A stretch of 11,120 bases of DNA, taken from assembly GCA_029859485.1 (NCBI GenBank), contig JAOUDB010000047.1:1-11120 (forward strand), written 5' to 3'. A program made the position numbers and the translations under genes. Below the pieces are notes generated by a model that was not told where the DNA came from, did not search any database, and was given only the letters and a program-made list of their open reading frames with translations. How positions within the stretch are numbered: the first letter of the stretch is position 1; each line of letters opens with the position of its first letter. The DNA is from Desulfuromonadales bacterium. GTDB taxonomy: Bacteria > Desulfobacterota > Desulfuromonadia > Desulfuromonadales > BM103. Below, piece after piece: positions 1 to 7,454 of the stretch.

Positions 1-329
1 AAGGCTGAAATTGCTGAAGTAAAATGTGGCGTCATCAGGACATGAATGCCATTTAAGGGCTGCATCAGGTGCAACATTAGCGGCATCATTGCGACCGGTA
101 ACAGTGCAAAGGAGAAGACCAGGGCGTAGCGGGCGATCTCCTTCAGCCTCTCGACGTTGAAGACGTGGTAGAGCGATGACAGGACAAATGCGCCGGCGAC
201 CAGACCGGTCATATAAGGGTACATAACGATTTGGATCGACCAATATACGTATTCATTGGGGAGGACAAAGAGGTCTTTGATGGTCCAGGCTTCACCGTGA
301 ACGACCATTTGGGCTACTTGTTCAACCAT
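1..329 (-). CDS. cbcU: NrfD/PsrC-like membrane subunit of quinol:cytochrome oxidoreductase, CbcU-like (partial)
   Basis: The first 109 residues of an NrfD-family polytopic membrane protein are visible; the rest lies beyond position 1. NrfD-type subunits bind menaquinol in the inner membrane and pass electrons to a partner iron-sulfur protein. Visible features are a short N-terminus, one hydrophobic segment at about residues 33-55 (MYPYMTGLVAGAFVLSSLYH) and a second at about 68-86 (ALVFSFALLPVAMMPLML), followed by the QPLNGIHVLMTPHFTSA stretch typical of the family. The ATG at 327-329 is preceded by AAGGAGG about 10 nt upstream. Only 2 nt separate it from the stop of the preceding ferredoxin gene, so the two are co-transcribed. 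The cytochrome/ferredoxin/NrfD order is that of Geobacter cbcS-cbcT-cbcU (Cbc4 complex); this name rests on gene order and family, and other NrfCD-type complexes remain possible. Confidence 0.82.
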   Translation of the reverse strand, partial: MVEQVAQMVVHGEAWTIKDLFVLPNEYVYWSIQIVMYPYMTGLVAGAFVLSSLYHVFNVERLKEIARYALVFSFALLPVAMMPLMLHLMQPLNGIHVLMTPHFTSAISA

Positions 330-331
330 GA

Positions 332-1105
332 CTAGCGTACCTCCTTGTTCAGACCGATGTAGTAGACGTTCGGCTTGGTACCGTACTCATCGCGCAATAC
401 GCCAACCCGCTGATTCATGAGCGCTTGTGCAACCGGATCATTGGGGTCTTTCAAGTTGCCGATCTGGCGGGCGCCATAGGGACAGGCTTGAGCGCATGCC
501 GCGTTGTCGCCCTTTTTGATGCGGTGATAGCAGAAGGTGCACTTGTCTGCGACATGCTCCACCGGATGGAAGAAGCGGACTCCGTAAGGACAGCCCATGA
601 TGCAGTAACCGCAGCCGATGCACCATGTTCGATCGACCAGGACAGCGCCGTCTGCTGTCTGATAGGTGGCACCGACTGGGCAGACTTGAACGCAGGCTGG
701 GGTCGTGCAGTGATTGCAGAGCTTTGGCACGAAAAAGGCCTGGGCGATCTCGTTCTCCGGTACCAGCGTCATGCCAGAGTGGTTCTGGTCGAGTAACTTG
801 GTTGTGAAGCCTTCACGAGCTCCTTTCGGGCTATCCATGACAACATCACCATCTTTCTTGATGACATAGCGCTCAACCCAGGTGCGAGTTACATTGGCTT
901 CGAAGGGAATATCATTTTCAGTTTTACAGGCCTTAACGCAGAAGCCGCAGCCAACACACTTGTGGGTGTCAACGAGGAAGCCCCACTTTAATTGTGGATT
1001 GGCAGCGAAAAGTTCTTTGGGGGTTATAAAGTCCAGCGCGGAGACCGAAACTGAAGCACCTGCAACAAAAACCGCGGTACTTTTTAAAAAGTCACGTCTT
1101 TTCAT
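332..1105 (-). CDS. cbcT: Tat-exported ferredoxin-type protein with four [4Fe-4S] clusters, CbcT/NrfC-like
   Basis: This 257-residue protein is the electron-transfer subunit expected between the NrfD quinol site and a periplasmic cytochrome. It begins MKRRDFLKS followed by a hydrophobic stretch to about residue 23, a twin-arginine signal, so the folded cofactor-loaded protein is exported to the periplasm. Sixteen cysteines form four cluster motifs: C50/53/56/60, C130/133/138/142, C162/165/168/172 and C189/192/204/208, the standard NrfC/PsrB/DmsB layout. The frame is open upstream to 1162, but the ATG at 1105 is chosen because GGAGG lies just before it and the Tat motif starts there. The stop of the upstream cytochrome gene is 1 nt before this ATG, indicating translational coupling. 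The cbcT symbol is by analogy with Geobacter Cbc4; the family assignment is firm, the exact complex less so. Confidence 0.9.
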   Translation of the reverse strand: MKRRDFLKSTAVFVAGASVSVSALDFITPKELFAANPQLKWGFLVDTHKCVGCGFCVKACKTENDIPFEANVTRTWVERYVIKKDGDVVMDSPKGAREGFTTKLLDQNHSGMTLVPENEIAQAFFVPKLCNHCTTPACVQVCPVGATYQTADGAVLVDRTWCIGCGYCIMGCPYGVRFFHPVEHVADKCTFCYHRIKKGDNAACAQACPYGARQIGNLKDPNDPVAQALMNQRVGVLRDEYGTKPNVYYIGLNKEVR

Positions 1106-1106
1106 A

Positions 1107-1577
1107 TCACATATCCTCCAGGCTCGGATTGTGCGGATTGTGACACTCGCTGCACTCCTCACCTTTGTTGTGCTGAGCTGGTTCTATGCCAGGAATATCA
1201 TTGCGGTCGCTGGACGGCATGGTGAGTTTCGCGTGACAGCGAATACATAGCTCCCGACTCCTGTCTATGATCAACTTTTCAGGGTCATCAGGATGGTCAA
1301 ATGCTGCGCCATGACAGTTCTCACAAGGGATTGTGGCGTGATGCGCACTCTCGACTTCCTCGATCTTGTCGTCGTGACATTCGTTGCAGTAGTCGTTACC
1401 TTTGTACTTTGCAGGGTAGTCTTTCCACTCTTGCTCATTACTTAGTCGATGGTAGCCAAAGGTGTACCCTTGATCATGCGTACCAAAATCAGAGGGAACG
1501 TAGAATGCTCTGAACAACAAGATACCGATGACTATGGCAATGACCACGAATAGCGGTCGCCAAACATGGTTTTTCAC
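1107..1577 (-). CDS. cbcS: Membrane-anchored tetrahaem c-type cytochrome, CbcS-like
   Basis: This 156-residue protein has one N-terminal membrane helix (about residues 8-27) not followed by an obvious signal-peptidase site, so it is probably anchored with its haem domain in the periplasm. Four CxxCH haem c motifs are present at residues 64-68, 85-89, 111-115 and 142-146, and several other histidines (H79, H80, H95, H136, H149) could serve as distal ligands. It is the first gene of the operon and would accept electrons from the downstream iron-sulfur subunit. The start is a GTG at 1575-1577 with AAGGAG about 8 nt upstream. The four-haem count and gene order match Geobacter CbcS; NrfB-like or other small tetrahaem proteins are the alternative. 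The gene ends 1 nt before the ATG of the ferredoxin gene. Confidence 0.85.
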   Translation of the reverse strand: MKNHVWRPLFVVIAIVIGILLFRAFYVPSDFGTHDQGYTFGYHRLSNEQEWKDYPAKYKGNDYCNECHDDKIEEVESAHHATIPCENCHGAAFDHPDDPEKLIIDRSRELCIRCHAKLTMPSSDRNDIPGIEPAQHNKGEECSECHNPHNPSLEDM

Positions 1578-1998
1578 GGGCTTCTCCTTATGCAGTGGGT
1601 TATTTTCCCATAGTTGATTAAAGTAAAACGTGGTTTTGTTTCTAGCATGACCCTTGGGGGCCTGTCAATCCTTACTACAGTAATAGGATCGTGATTTAGT
1701 ATTATCGTTTTTTTTGTAAAATTCTTTAAGACCTTATAATCTAAAGCATTAAATTTTGTTAGTGATAGTTTTTTTATCTTTTTAGGCGGGGAAATCTTGA
1801 CATGCCCATAAAAATAAAATAGTGTTTTATTGTGTAGTACGGTAAAAGAGTAGGGTAAGCGCCCGGACTTTTTCTGTCTTGTGCCGAGCTGTTAGCTTTT
1901 GGCCTTCTTGGATGGTATCAAGATTTAGAACAGTCTAAAAGAGTCTGGTCTACTTTCAACTCCATGCTGTGACAATTCATTGAATGCGAGGTGTTGTG
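1578..1998. other. Divergent intergenic region, AT-rich, no gene seen
   Basis: About 420 nt separate the divergent cytochrome operon and the membrane-protein gene. It is AT-rich with long T runs (for example near 1706-1715 and 1769-1775). No convincing small gene, RNA gene or terminator was found. For the plus strand there are two weak promoter candidates: TTGTAA (1714-1719) with TATAAT (1735-1740) at a short 15-nt spacing, and TTGACA (1797-1802) with TAGTGT (1820-1825) at 17 nt. Neither is compelling; either would give a 5' leader of roughly 170-250 nt. The minus-strand promoter candidate is listed separately. Confidence 0.5.
1639..1668 (-). promoter_or_regulatory. Candidate sigma70-type promoter for the cbcSTU-like operon
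   Basis: Reading the minus strand, a perfect -35 TTGACA (1663-1668) is followed after 18 nt by TAGAAA (1639-1644), a 4-of-6 match to the -10 consensus. It lies about 60 nt upstream of the GTG start of the tetrahaem cytochrome and points into it. Assignment is by consensus only. Confidence 0.45.
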
Positions 1999-3783
1999 GT
2001 GGAAAATCCTGTCGAACTTGAAAAACGTGTAGCAGATCTCGAGGCTCAGCTTGCTGTGTTGTCGGAAACTGTTGCTGGCTTGCAGGTGGACCAAGAGCAG
2101 CGCTCCGAGGTACCGAACATAAAGAAGAAAACGGCTCGCAAGGTTCACTCACAGGGCGAAACCTCTGAAGAGATCCTCTCCTGGGTTGATAAATCCTATA
2201 TCCTCTCGCGGATCGCGACCACCAGCTTCATCGTTGCGGTTGCCCTGGCATTAAGAACTGCAACGGACAGTGGTAGCATTGATTTGCAGATTGGTTCCTT
2301 CCTCGGCATGCTCTATGCTTTTGGGCTGATCATGTATAGCTGGTTTGCCTATAAGGAGCGTAGCATTCAGGCGCCGGTGTATATCCTTTGGGGAACCATT
2401 ATCATGTGCAGTGTGGTGGTGGAGGCTCATCGTGTTTTCGACACAGTGCCATCGGAAATGGCTTACGTGGTTATGGCGGCAACCGGATTGGTGGCAACCG
2501 TTATCAGTCGAATGCACCATGTGGCTTTGCCGGTTTTCGTTGGAACCCTCGGAATGAGTTTCGGTAGCTTCGCCATCAATTACCCGAGTCCGATTTTCCC
2601 TTATCTTGTCATTATTATGGGTCTGGCAAATATTTTTGCCACTTATGCAACACGTCTGCTACGGGCTTCATGGCTGCGCTGGTTGCTGTTTGCCTTGACT
2701 CTTTTCATGATTCAGATATGGGATCTGAAACTGTCTATCTATCTCAGCAAGCTGAGTCCTGAGAACCTTGAGTTCTCTGTGCAGGGATTGATGCCATCGA
2801 TCGGTTTCCTGGGCGTAGTGCTTGCGGCTATCGCCCTGCTGGGTGTTTTGGGTAAAGTCCAGCAGAGGATCTCGAAGTTCGATATTGTTTTGCCGGTCCT
2901 CAATGTTTGCTGGGTTTACCTGGCGGCTAAATATGCTATCGGGCAGGGACTGACATCTCCGCAGACTTTCGGCTGGATCGCGGTGTGTGCTGCCCTGATT
3001 CACCTGATGGTCGGCTGGTGGTTGCTTGGTCGCGCTGAGGGTGGGGCTTTGGGAACAACCTCCTTTTCCCTTGCCGGAGGTTTGCTTCTGGCTTTCGCCG
3101 CACCTATGGCGATTGGTCATGCGGTAATCGCCACAGCTATGGTTGCTCTGCTGGCTGTGGCGATGATCTGGATTTCAGTTCGACGTAACAACCACGGCTT
3201 ACGTTTGATTTCGTATGTGCTGCAACTGTACGCCTGTTCAGCACTGGTCTATTTGCTATGGGCGACTGGAGGTACCAAGCCTTCGCTGGTCGGTGCTCTC
3301 TCCTCGGGGCTTCTGGCAAGTATTGCCTTCTGTCATTATTTCTGGGCTCGTCGACATCCGGCAATCCCTGGTGAATCATTCATGTATAAGCTCAATAAGA
3401 ATGATCGCGGTGCCAGCGTTCTTCTTGTGGCGGCCTTGTTCAGCGGCTTCTTTACCATGCGGGTCGGGCTCTATCAGGCGCTTGATTTTATGCATATGGC
3501 AACGCATAGCGCTTTTGGTGGTGCACAGTCGGTCCTGATTAACGTTACAGCTGCGGTCCTTTTATGGCTCAGCTTGATGAGACGTAATAAGGAGCTACGC
3601 AATGTAGCGGTTGTAATAACCGTGATCGGGGCCGGTAAGGTTTTTCTGATGGATATGGTGCAGTTGAAGGGGATGCCGCTGATGATCAGTGTCTTTACCT
3701 TCGGTCTTGTTGCGGCCTTAGCCTCATTTGTGCTGGGCCGGTGGAACAAAAAAGATCAGGCTGGAGCGGTGGAAAATCCTTAA
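1999..3783 (+). CDS. Polytopic membrane protein with N-terminal coiled coil, DUF2339-like
   Basis: This is a protein of 594 residues. Residues about 5-33 (ELEKRVADLEAQLAVLSETV and following) have heptad spacing typical of a coiled coil. A charged, lysine-rich linker follows, then about 16-18 hydrophobic segments from about residue 68 to near the C-terminus. The C-terminal block with KVFLMDMVQLKGMPLMISV resembles the conserved end of DUF2339 predicted membrane proteins, and the N-terminal coiled coil also fits that family, although DUF2339 members are often longer. The function is unknown. The frame opens with ATG at 1984, but no ribosome-binding site precedes that codon. GAGGTG at 1988-1993 sits 5 nt before a GTG at 1999, so the GTG is preferred (GTG 1996 is also in frame). 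It is a single-gene transcription unit divergent from the cytochrome operon and ends at a strong terminator. The link to respiration is only by position. Confidence 0.8.
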   Translation: MENPVELEKRVADLEAQLAVLSETVAGLQVDQEQRSEVPNIKKKTARKVHSQGETSEEILSWVDKSYILSRIATTSFIVAVALALRTATDSGSIDLQIGSFLGMLYAFGLIMYSWFAYKERSIQAPVYILWGTIIMCSVVVEAHRVFDTVPSEMAYVVMAATGLVATVISRMHHVALPVFVGTLGMSFGSFAINYPSPIFPYLVIIMGLANIFATYATRLLRASWLRWLLFALTLFMIQIWDLKLSIYLSKLSPENLEFSVQGLMPSIGFLGVVLAAIALLGVLGKVQQRISKFDIVLPVLNVCWVYLAAKYAIGQGLTSPQTFGWIAVCAALIHLMVGWWLLGRAEGGALGTTSFSLAGGLLLAFAAPMAIGHAVIATAMVALLAVAMIWISVRRNNHGLRLISYVLQLYACSALVYLLWATGGTKPSLVGALSSGLLASIAFCHYFWARRHPAIPGESFMYKLNKNDRGASVLLVAALFSGFFTMRVGLYQALDFMHMATHSAFGGAQSVLINVTAAVLLWLSLMRRNKELRNVAVVITVIGAGKVFLMDMVQLKGMPLMISVFTFGLVAALASFVLGRWNKKDQAGAVENP

Positions 3784-3829
3784 GCAGAACCGCTTCCCGG
3801 GTTTGAGGTTGCTTCAAATTGATCCAACT

Positions 3830-3865
3830 AAAAAGGGCCTTCGCATTTGTGCGAGGGCCCTTTTT
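3830..3865. terminator. Bidirectional intrinsic terminator between convergent genes
   Basis: A hairpin of about 16 pairs (one G-T wobble) with a 4-nt TTTG loop: arm AAAAAGGGCC plus TTCGCA pairs with TGCGAG plus GGCCCTTTTT. The A tract on one side and T tract on the other provide the U-run in both directions. It sits 46 nt after the stop of the DUF2339-like gene and 19 nt after the stop of the octahaem cytochrome gene, so it can end both transcripts. Confidence 0.92.
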
Positions 3866-3884
3866 GTTTAGTAACCAGGTCGAT

Positions 3885-5045
3885 TTACCAGACGGAATCG
3901 AGCTGAATGAAGGCTTTCTTGAAGTCGGCTTCAACAGTTTCGAGAATGGCCATCGCATATTCGTTGTTGTGAACGCCATTGGTGCCGTCGTTACGAACAA
4001 ACTTGAGGTTGCGCAAGGCCTGGCTGTAAGTACCCCAGACTTCAGTCGTGTCACGTTTGGCAGCGTCTGCGTCGGAAAGCTCGGCTTCAAGATCGACGCG
4101 CATTTCCTTAAGCATGTCGATGCGAGCTTTTGTTTCTGCTGCCCACTCTTCGAAGATCTCTTTGTAGGCTTCGTCTTCATGGCAGTTGGTGCAGGTCGAA
4201 GAAGAGGAGCGATAAGTTCCCTTGGTAACGCCGGTGTGGCAATCAACACAGGTCATATCTGCTGCTTCGCCATACATCATGCTGGGAAAGTCGAGATCAC
4301 CGATACCGGTTCCAACGTTCATTGCTTCTTGTGCTTCGTGACAAACGGTGCAATCGGCAACCTGAGGGGCACCATCGCCTGCATCGGCGTGACACGTCAG
4401 GCAGAAGTTCATGCGGTCAGTCGCTGTTGCCGGGTTGTGAACAATGCCGAAGTGGCAATCACGACAGGTCAGGTCAAATTCTTCAATGTGCAGGCTGTGG
4501 TCAAAATGAGTGCCACCGACGAAATCATCGGTCATGATATCGGCCAGACCCTTGCGCTCGCGGAAGTCTGGGTTGACGACATTGTCAAGCATACGCATAT
4601 TGACAACTTTCATGGGCCCCTTGGTTGTTTCGCGAACCGTCTTGTTGCCCTCGTCTGAATGACAGTAAAGACAGTGCCATGAAGGAACCAGATCCTCATG
4701 AGGGTTGGAGAGAATTTCGAGCTTCTCTTCCTTGGAGATGGTCAGCTGCATATAGGTGTCACGAAGTCCGCCAATCTTGGCTTTCATGTAACCGACTACG
4801 CCTGGACGACCATGACAGTCGAGACAGGAAACTCCGGCGTCACCATGGGCGGAGTGTTCCCAGGAGTCTACTTCGGCCAGTGGGCCAAAGCCCTGCGCCG
4901 GGTGGCAGAGATGGCAGAACTCTGGTTCTGAAGTCATGTGGAGAATCTGGATATTGATAAAGCCAAAAAACACCACGAACACGACTGAAATGATGGTGAA
5001 AATGACAATGTGTTGTTTGCACCAGTCAAATACATTCTTAAGCAT
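3885..5045 (-). CDS. Octahaem c-type cytochrome with NapC/NirT-like membrane anchor
   Basis: This 386-residue protein has an N-terminal uncleaved-looking membrane helix (about residues 12-34) and eight CxxCH motifs starting at C44, C74, C125, C194, C215, C232, C266 and C285. The first part resembles NapC/NirT/NrfH quinol dehydrogenases: haem 1 lies just after the anchor, and haem 2 sits in a CLDCHGRPGVVGYMKAK context. Such proteins oxidise menaquinol at the membrane and feed periplasmic cytochromes; CymA and the heptahaem ImcH of Geobacter are functional relatives. After the last haem there is a charged helical region of about 95 residues with a GVHNNEY motif near the end, a pattern seen at the C-termini of many multihaem cytochromes. 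The ATG at 5045 is chosen because GAGGTG lies 6 nt upstream; a GTG at 5054 overlaps that ribosome-binding site. Haem number and length do not match ImcH, so no symbol is given. Confidence 0.88.
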   Translation of the reverse strand: MLKNVFDWCKQHIVIFTIISVVFVVFFGFINIQILHMTSEPEFCHLCHPAQGFGPLAEVDSWEHSAHGDAGVSCLDCHGRPGVVGYMKAKIGGLRDTYMQLTISKEEKLEILSNPHEDLVPSWHCLYCHSDEGNKTVRETTKGPMKVVNMRMLDNVVNPDFRERKGLADIMTDDFVGGTHFDHSLHIEEFDLTCRDCHFGIVHNPATATDRMNFCLTCHADAGDGAPQVADCTVCHEAQEAMNVGTGIGDLDFPSMMYGEAADMTCVDCHTGVTKGTYRSSSSTCTNCHEDEAYKEIFEEWAAETKARIDMLKEMRVDLEAELSDADAAKRDTTEVWGTYSQALRNLKFVRNDGTNGVHNNEYAMAILETVEADFKKAFIQLDSVW

Positions 5046-5113
5046 GTTCCGCACCTCTGTTATAGATTTACGTTAAAAAATAATAGGAAAGGATTAAGAT
5101 CAGGAGCAACCGT

Positions 5114-5141
5114 ATAATACACATTTTGTAAATGAATGCAA
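5114..5141 (-). promoter_or_regulatory. Candidate promoter for the octahaem cytochrome gene
   Basis: On the minus strand TTGCAT (5136-5141) and TATTAT (5114-5119) are spaced by 16 nt, matching 4 of 6 and 5 of 6 consensus bases. Transcription would start near 5107, giving a leader of about 60 nt. The palindrome at 5151-5165 lies immediately upstream of the -35 element. Consensus-based only. Confidence 0.4.
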
Positions 5142-5150
5142 TAGAAAGGT

Positions 5151-5165
5151 TGTATACAGTATGCA
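5151..5165. promoter_or_regulatory. Palindromic operator candidate, copy A (upstream of octahaem cytochrome)
   Basis: TGTATAC-A-GTATGCA is a 15-bp inverted repeat with 6 of 7 arm positions complementary. It lies about 105 nt before the ATG of the octahaem cytochrome and just upstream of its candidate -35. Related sites stand before the CbcL-like gene and atpZ. GTATAC-centred palindromes are used by several GntR-family regulators, but the binding protein here is unknown. Confidence 0.5.
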
Positions 5166-5302
5166 TAGAAAGGGAGCTTTAAGAGCGTATTAAAGGTGCC
5201 TTGCCAAGAGGCTTAAAATGGTTTTTACTGCAATCTCAAAGACTTTTGACCGTCCTTCAATTTTTTGAGCAGAGAGAGGATGGACCTATCTCTTGTCTAT
5301 TT

Positions 5303-5342
5303 AAAAAAGTCAAAAGGGGTTGCCCGTCGGCAACCCCTTTTG
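5303..5342 (-). terminator. Intrinsic terminator of the CbcL-like gene
   Basis: A perfect 14-bp stem (CAAAAGGGGTTGCC paired with its complement) closes a 4-nt loop. On the minus strand it is followed by AC and then six T residues (5303-5308). It begins about 26 nt after the stop codon at 5369. Confidence 0.92.
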
Positions 5343-5368
5343 GGTTTTTACAGATATGATGAGTCAGG

Positions 5369-7231
5369 CTAGTGCCCGCTGCCTCCCATGAAGGCGAAGA
5401 TCATCAGGAAGAGGCAGGCCAAACCTGTGAAAAGGGCTATGTAGCCGAAGGACTTGAGGCAGAAGTCATAGACCGGACCGCTGACCTTCTGGCAAACAAA
5501 CTCTTCAGTTGTACCTTCTTCTTCGTAACGGCGCCATTGGTCGCCCCGCTCTTCGATGAACTCTTCCTTGGCCATCTGACCGTTGAAGATAACAAAGTCC
5601 ATTGGGAATTTCTCCGGTCGTCCGTGGGTATTGTAGAAGTGGACGGTGAAGATAAAGCCGGTTGCCAGCAAGGCTTCGTCAGAGTGAATGATCGTTGCAA
5701 CATTGAACATCCAGCCTGGCAGGAAGTAGCCGAAGATCTCCGGGAACCAGAGCATCAAGCCGGATCCGCCGATGGCAAACATACCCCAGAAGACGGCAAG
5801 GAAATCGAATTTCTCCCAGTAGGTCCAGCGCTCGAAGGTCGGTTTTGGACCGAGGAAGAGGAACCAACGAACCATACCGATGACGTCGCGGATATCGCGC
5901 AGGTTCGGGCAAAGAGAATCGGGTCCGAAGAGGCGTGTCAGCCACATGTCGCCAGGCCTCTTCTTCTTGGTCAGGAAGAGGAAGTCAAAGCTCAGGATCA
6001 GAGCCGAGACGAAGTAGTAGAAGGTCAGGATTGCGCAACCACGGTGGATCAGGCCTGCATAGTAAGTACCACCAAAGAAGTCCATCATGCCCATGGCCCA
6101 TCGCTGGTCGGCAAATTTGAGCGGTAGGCCGGTGAGGGTGAGCCCGAGGAAACTGATTATAACGGTAAGGTGCAGGAAGATATGGCGAGCCTTGAAACGC
6201 ACGTACTGCTTGTGCGGCTCAGTGATGTGATGCTCCTCTTGACCGCTGTGCTGTGCAGCAAGCTTCTGGCGGTTTTCAACAAAGCCACGCACCATCCAGA
6301 GCAAGGTGTGGATCCAGAAGACGGCGAAGGTGCCAACAAGGAGTCCGGTCATGCCGACAAAAGTCCAGTAGCAGATCGGGTAGTTCTCCCGGTCGTGCAT
6401 GTCGCCATGGGAGTTGAACTTGGCAAAGAGAGGTGTTGCATTGGGATGACACTGAGCGCAGGTGCCGGTCAGGTTGGCAACGTTAACGCTTGAAGCCGGG
6501 TCGTCTTTGGGTAGAACGTTGTGCGCCGTATGGCAATCAGCACAACCGGCAACCTTATCAGGTGAGCCGAGCTTGAAGTTTTTGCCGTGATAACTGCTCA
6601 TATAGGTGCTGACGGCGACACTGAAGACACCGTTGCGGTCCATCATTTCCTTGTCACCATGGCATTTCAAGCAAACCTTGGTGTGGAATTCGCGATTAAT
6701 GTGACTGTTCTCGTCGCCGAGCTGTTCAATTTTGTGCAAACCGTGACAATCGCTACAGGCGGCAGAGTCAAGATTGCCTGCCATAACGGCCTTGCCATGG
6801 CTTGAGTCGATGTAATCTTCATGGTCATCATGGCAACCGGTACATTTGGCAATAACTTTGGTTTTGTCGCCCTTCCAATAGTTATGGGTGTGGATGTCGT
6901 CATGACAGTCGGCGCAGGAAACTTCATTCAGCTTGTGGACACTTGAGTAATGCTCGCTGGTTTCTTTTTTATGGCAGCGTACACATTTTGGTGCCTCAGG
7001 AATGACGTCACCTGACATATGCGCGTCCAGTGAGGTCACCGCTGTGTGGCAGCTGGTGCAAGCATTTGTGCCATGAACTGATGCGCCATAGGCTACAGGA
7101 GTGACCACGTCATCATGGCATTCAAGGCAGACTTCCGGAGCGATGGCCATGCCGTTTTCAGCTTGAGCCGATAAGTTTGGGAAGAGCATGGCAAAAGCCA
7201 GTAGGAAAAGAGCAAGGTTCTTGAAATTCAT
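5369..7231 (-). CDS. cbcL: CbcL-like inner-membrane cytochrome: nine haem c plus HydC/FdnI-type cytochrome b domain
   Basis: This 620-residue fusion begins with a signal peptide (MNFKNLALFL through SAQA, residues 1-24). A periplasmic domain with exactly nine CxxCH motifs follows, at C35, C58, C83, C106, C130, C159, C187, C230 and C258. The C-terminal part has about six membrane helices (near 288-315, 350-370, 391-420, 474-496, 507-531 and 594-616). Histidines inside or beside helices (H350, H354, H396, H516, H531, H535) are candidates for binding two b haems, as in HydC/FdnI. This is the architecture of Geobacter CbcL, which is required for electron transfer from menaquinol to low-potential extracellular acceptors. 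The frame extends to 7306, but the ATG at 7231 is chosen: AGGAGGT lies about 8 nt upstream and the signal peptide starts there. It is a single-gene unit with its own terminator and a 15-bp palindrome in its upstream region. The family is clear; orthology to cbcL is inferred from architecture. Confidence 0.88.
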   Translation of the reverse strand: MNFKNLALFLLAFAMLFPNLSAQAENGMAIAPEVCLECHDDVVTPVAYGASVHGTNACTSCHTAVTSLDAHMSGDVIPEAPKCVRCHKKETSEHYSSVHKLNEVSCADCHDDIHTHNYWKGDKTKVIAKCTGCHDDHEDYIDSSHGKAVMAGNLDSAACSDCHGLHKIEQLGDENSHINREFHTKVCLKCHGDKEMMDRNGVFSVAVSTYMSSYHGKNFKLGSPDKVAGCADCHTAHNVLPKDDPASSVNVANLTGTCAQCHPNATPLFAKFNSHGDMHDRENYPICYWTFVGMTGLLVGTFAVFWIHTLLWMVRGFVENRQKLAAQHSGQEEHHITEPHKQYVRFKARHIFLHLTVIISFLGLTLTGLPLKFADQRWAMGMMDFFGGTYYAGLIHRGCAILTFYYFVSALILSFDFLFLTKKKRPGDMWLTRLFGPDSLCPNLRDIRDVIGMVRWFLFLGPKPTFERWTYWEKFDFLAVFWGMFAIGGSGLMLWFPEIFGYFLPGWMFNVATIIHSDEALLATGFIFTVHFYNTHGRPEKFPMDFVIFNGQMAKEEFIEERGDQWRRYEEEGTTEEFVCQKVSGPVYDFCLKSFGYIALFTGLACLFLMIFAFMGGSGH

Positions 7232-7300
7232 TGGTGTGACCTCCTGAGATTGATCTCTCGGTTCAGGGCATATGCATTTAAAGTGACCTGAAACGTATTG

Positions 7301-7316
7301 TTTCATATGTATGAAA
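7301..7316. repeat. Perfect 7-bp inverted repeat upstream of the CbcL-like gene
   Basis: TTTCATA-TG-TATGAAA is a perfect inverted repeat of 7-bp arms with a 2-nt centre, located about 70 nt before the start codon. It differs from the TGTATAC palindromes. It could be a second operator or a chance AT-rich palindrome. Confidence 0.4.
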
Positions 7317-7362
7317 AGTAGAAAAAACGGAGTAAAATAGTAAGCTTGGCTCTATATTCTAC

Positions 7363-7377
7363 TGCATACAGTATAAG
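7363..7377. promoter_or_regulatory. Palindromic operator candidate, copy B (upstream of CbcL-like gene)
   Basis: TGCATAC-A-GTATAAG matches the TGTATAC-N-GTATACA pattern with a conserved core (ATACAGTAT) and one weak outer arm. It lies about 130 nt before the ATG of the CbcL-like gene, directly upstream of a -10-like TAGAAT on the minus strand (7356-7361); no good -35 is visible for that element. It is the weakest palindrome of the three copies. Confidence 0.45.
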
Positions 7378-7454
7378 ATTAAAAATGGTTTATCACGACG
7401 AACATTAAAAGTCAATCGTGAAAGTTCTCTAAGAAATAAATTTAATAGTCGGGG

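Larger units (their letters stand above)
5046..5368. other. Intergenic region between the two cytochrome genes
   Basis: About 320 nt without a gene. It holds, from right to left in transcript order, the terminator of the CbcL-like gene (5303-5342), an otherwise unremarkable stretch, the palindrome at 5151-5165, the candidate promoter at 5114-5141, and the ribosome-binding site of the octahaem gene. The two cytochrome genes therefore appear to be separate transcription units despite lying in tandem. Confidence 0.65.

Noticed and set aside
1106..1162. Upstream extension of the ferredoxin gene by 19 codons
   Set aside because: It would overlap the end of the cytochrome gene, and the Tat motif and GGAGG both point to the ATG at 1105.
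1578..1983. Possible small RNA or short gene in the divergent spacer
   Set aside because: No hairpin followed by a T run, and no open frame with a ribosome-binding site, was found; the T runs are plain AT-richness.
3819..4658. A 279-codon open frame on the plus strand opposite the octahaem cytochrome gene
   Set aside because: The opposite frame encodes a protein with eight haem motifs, a membrane anchor and a ribosome-binding site; this frame begins inside the terminator and is a codon-bias shadow.
5372..6127. A 251-codon open frame on the plus strand opposite the CbcL-like gene
   Set aside because: It is antisense to the clearly real cytochrome b domain, lacks recognisable motifs and starts within the last codons of that gene.
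7232..7306. Upstream extension of the CbcL-like protein by 25 residues
   Set aside because: The signal peptide and a near-perfect AGGAGGT site support the ATG at 7231; the added residues look like translated leader.
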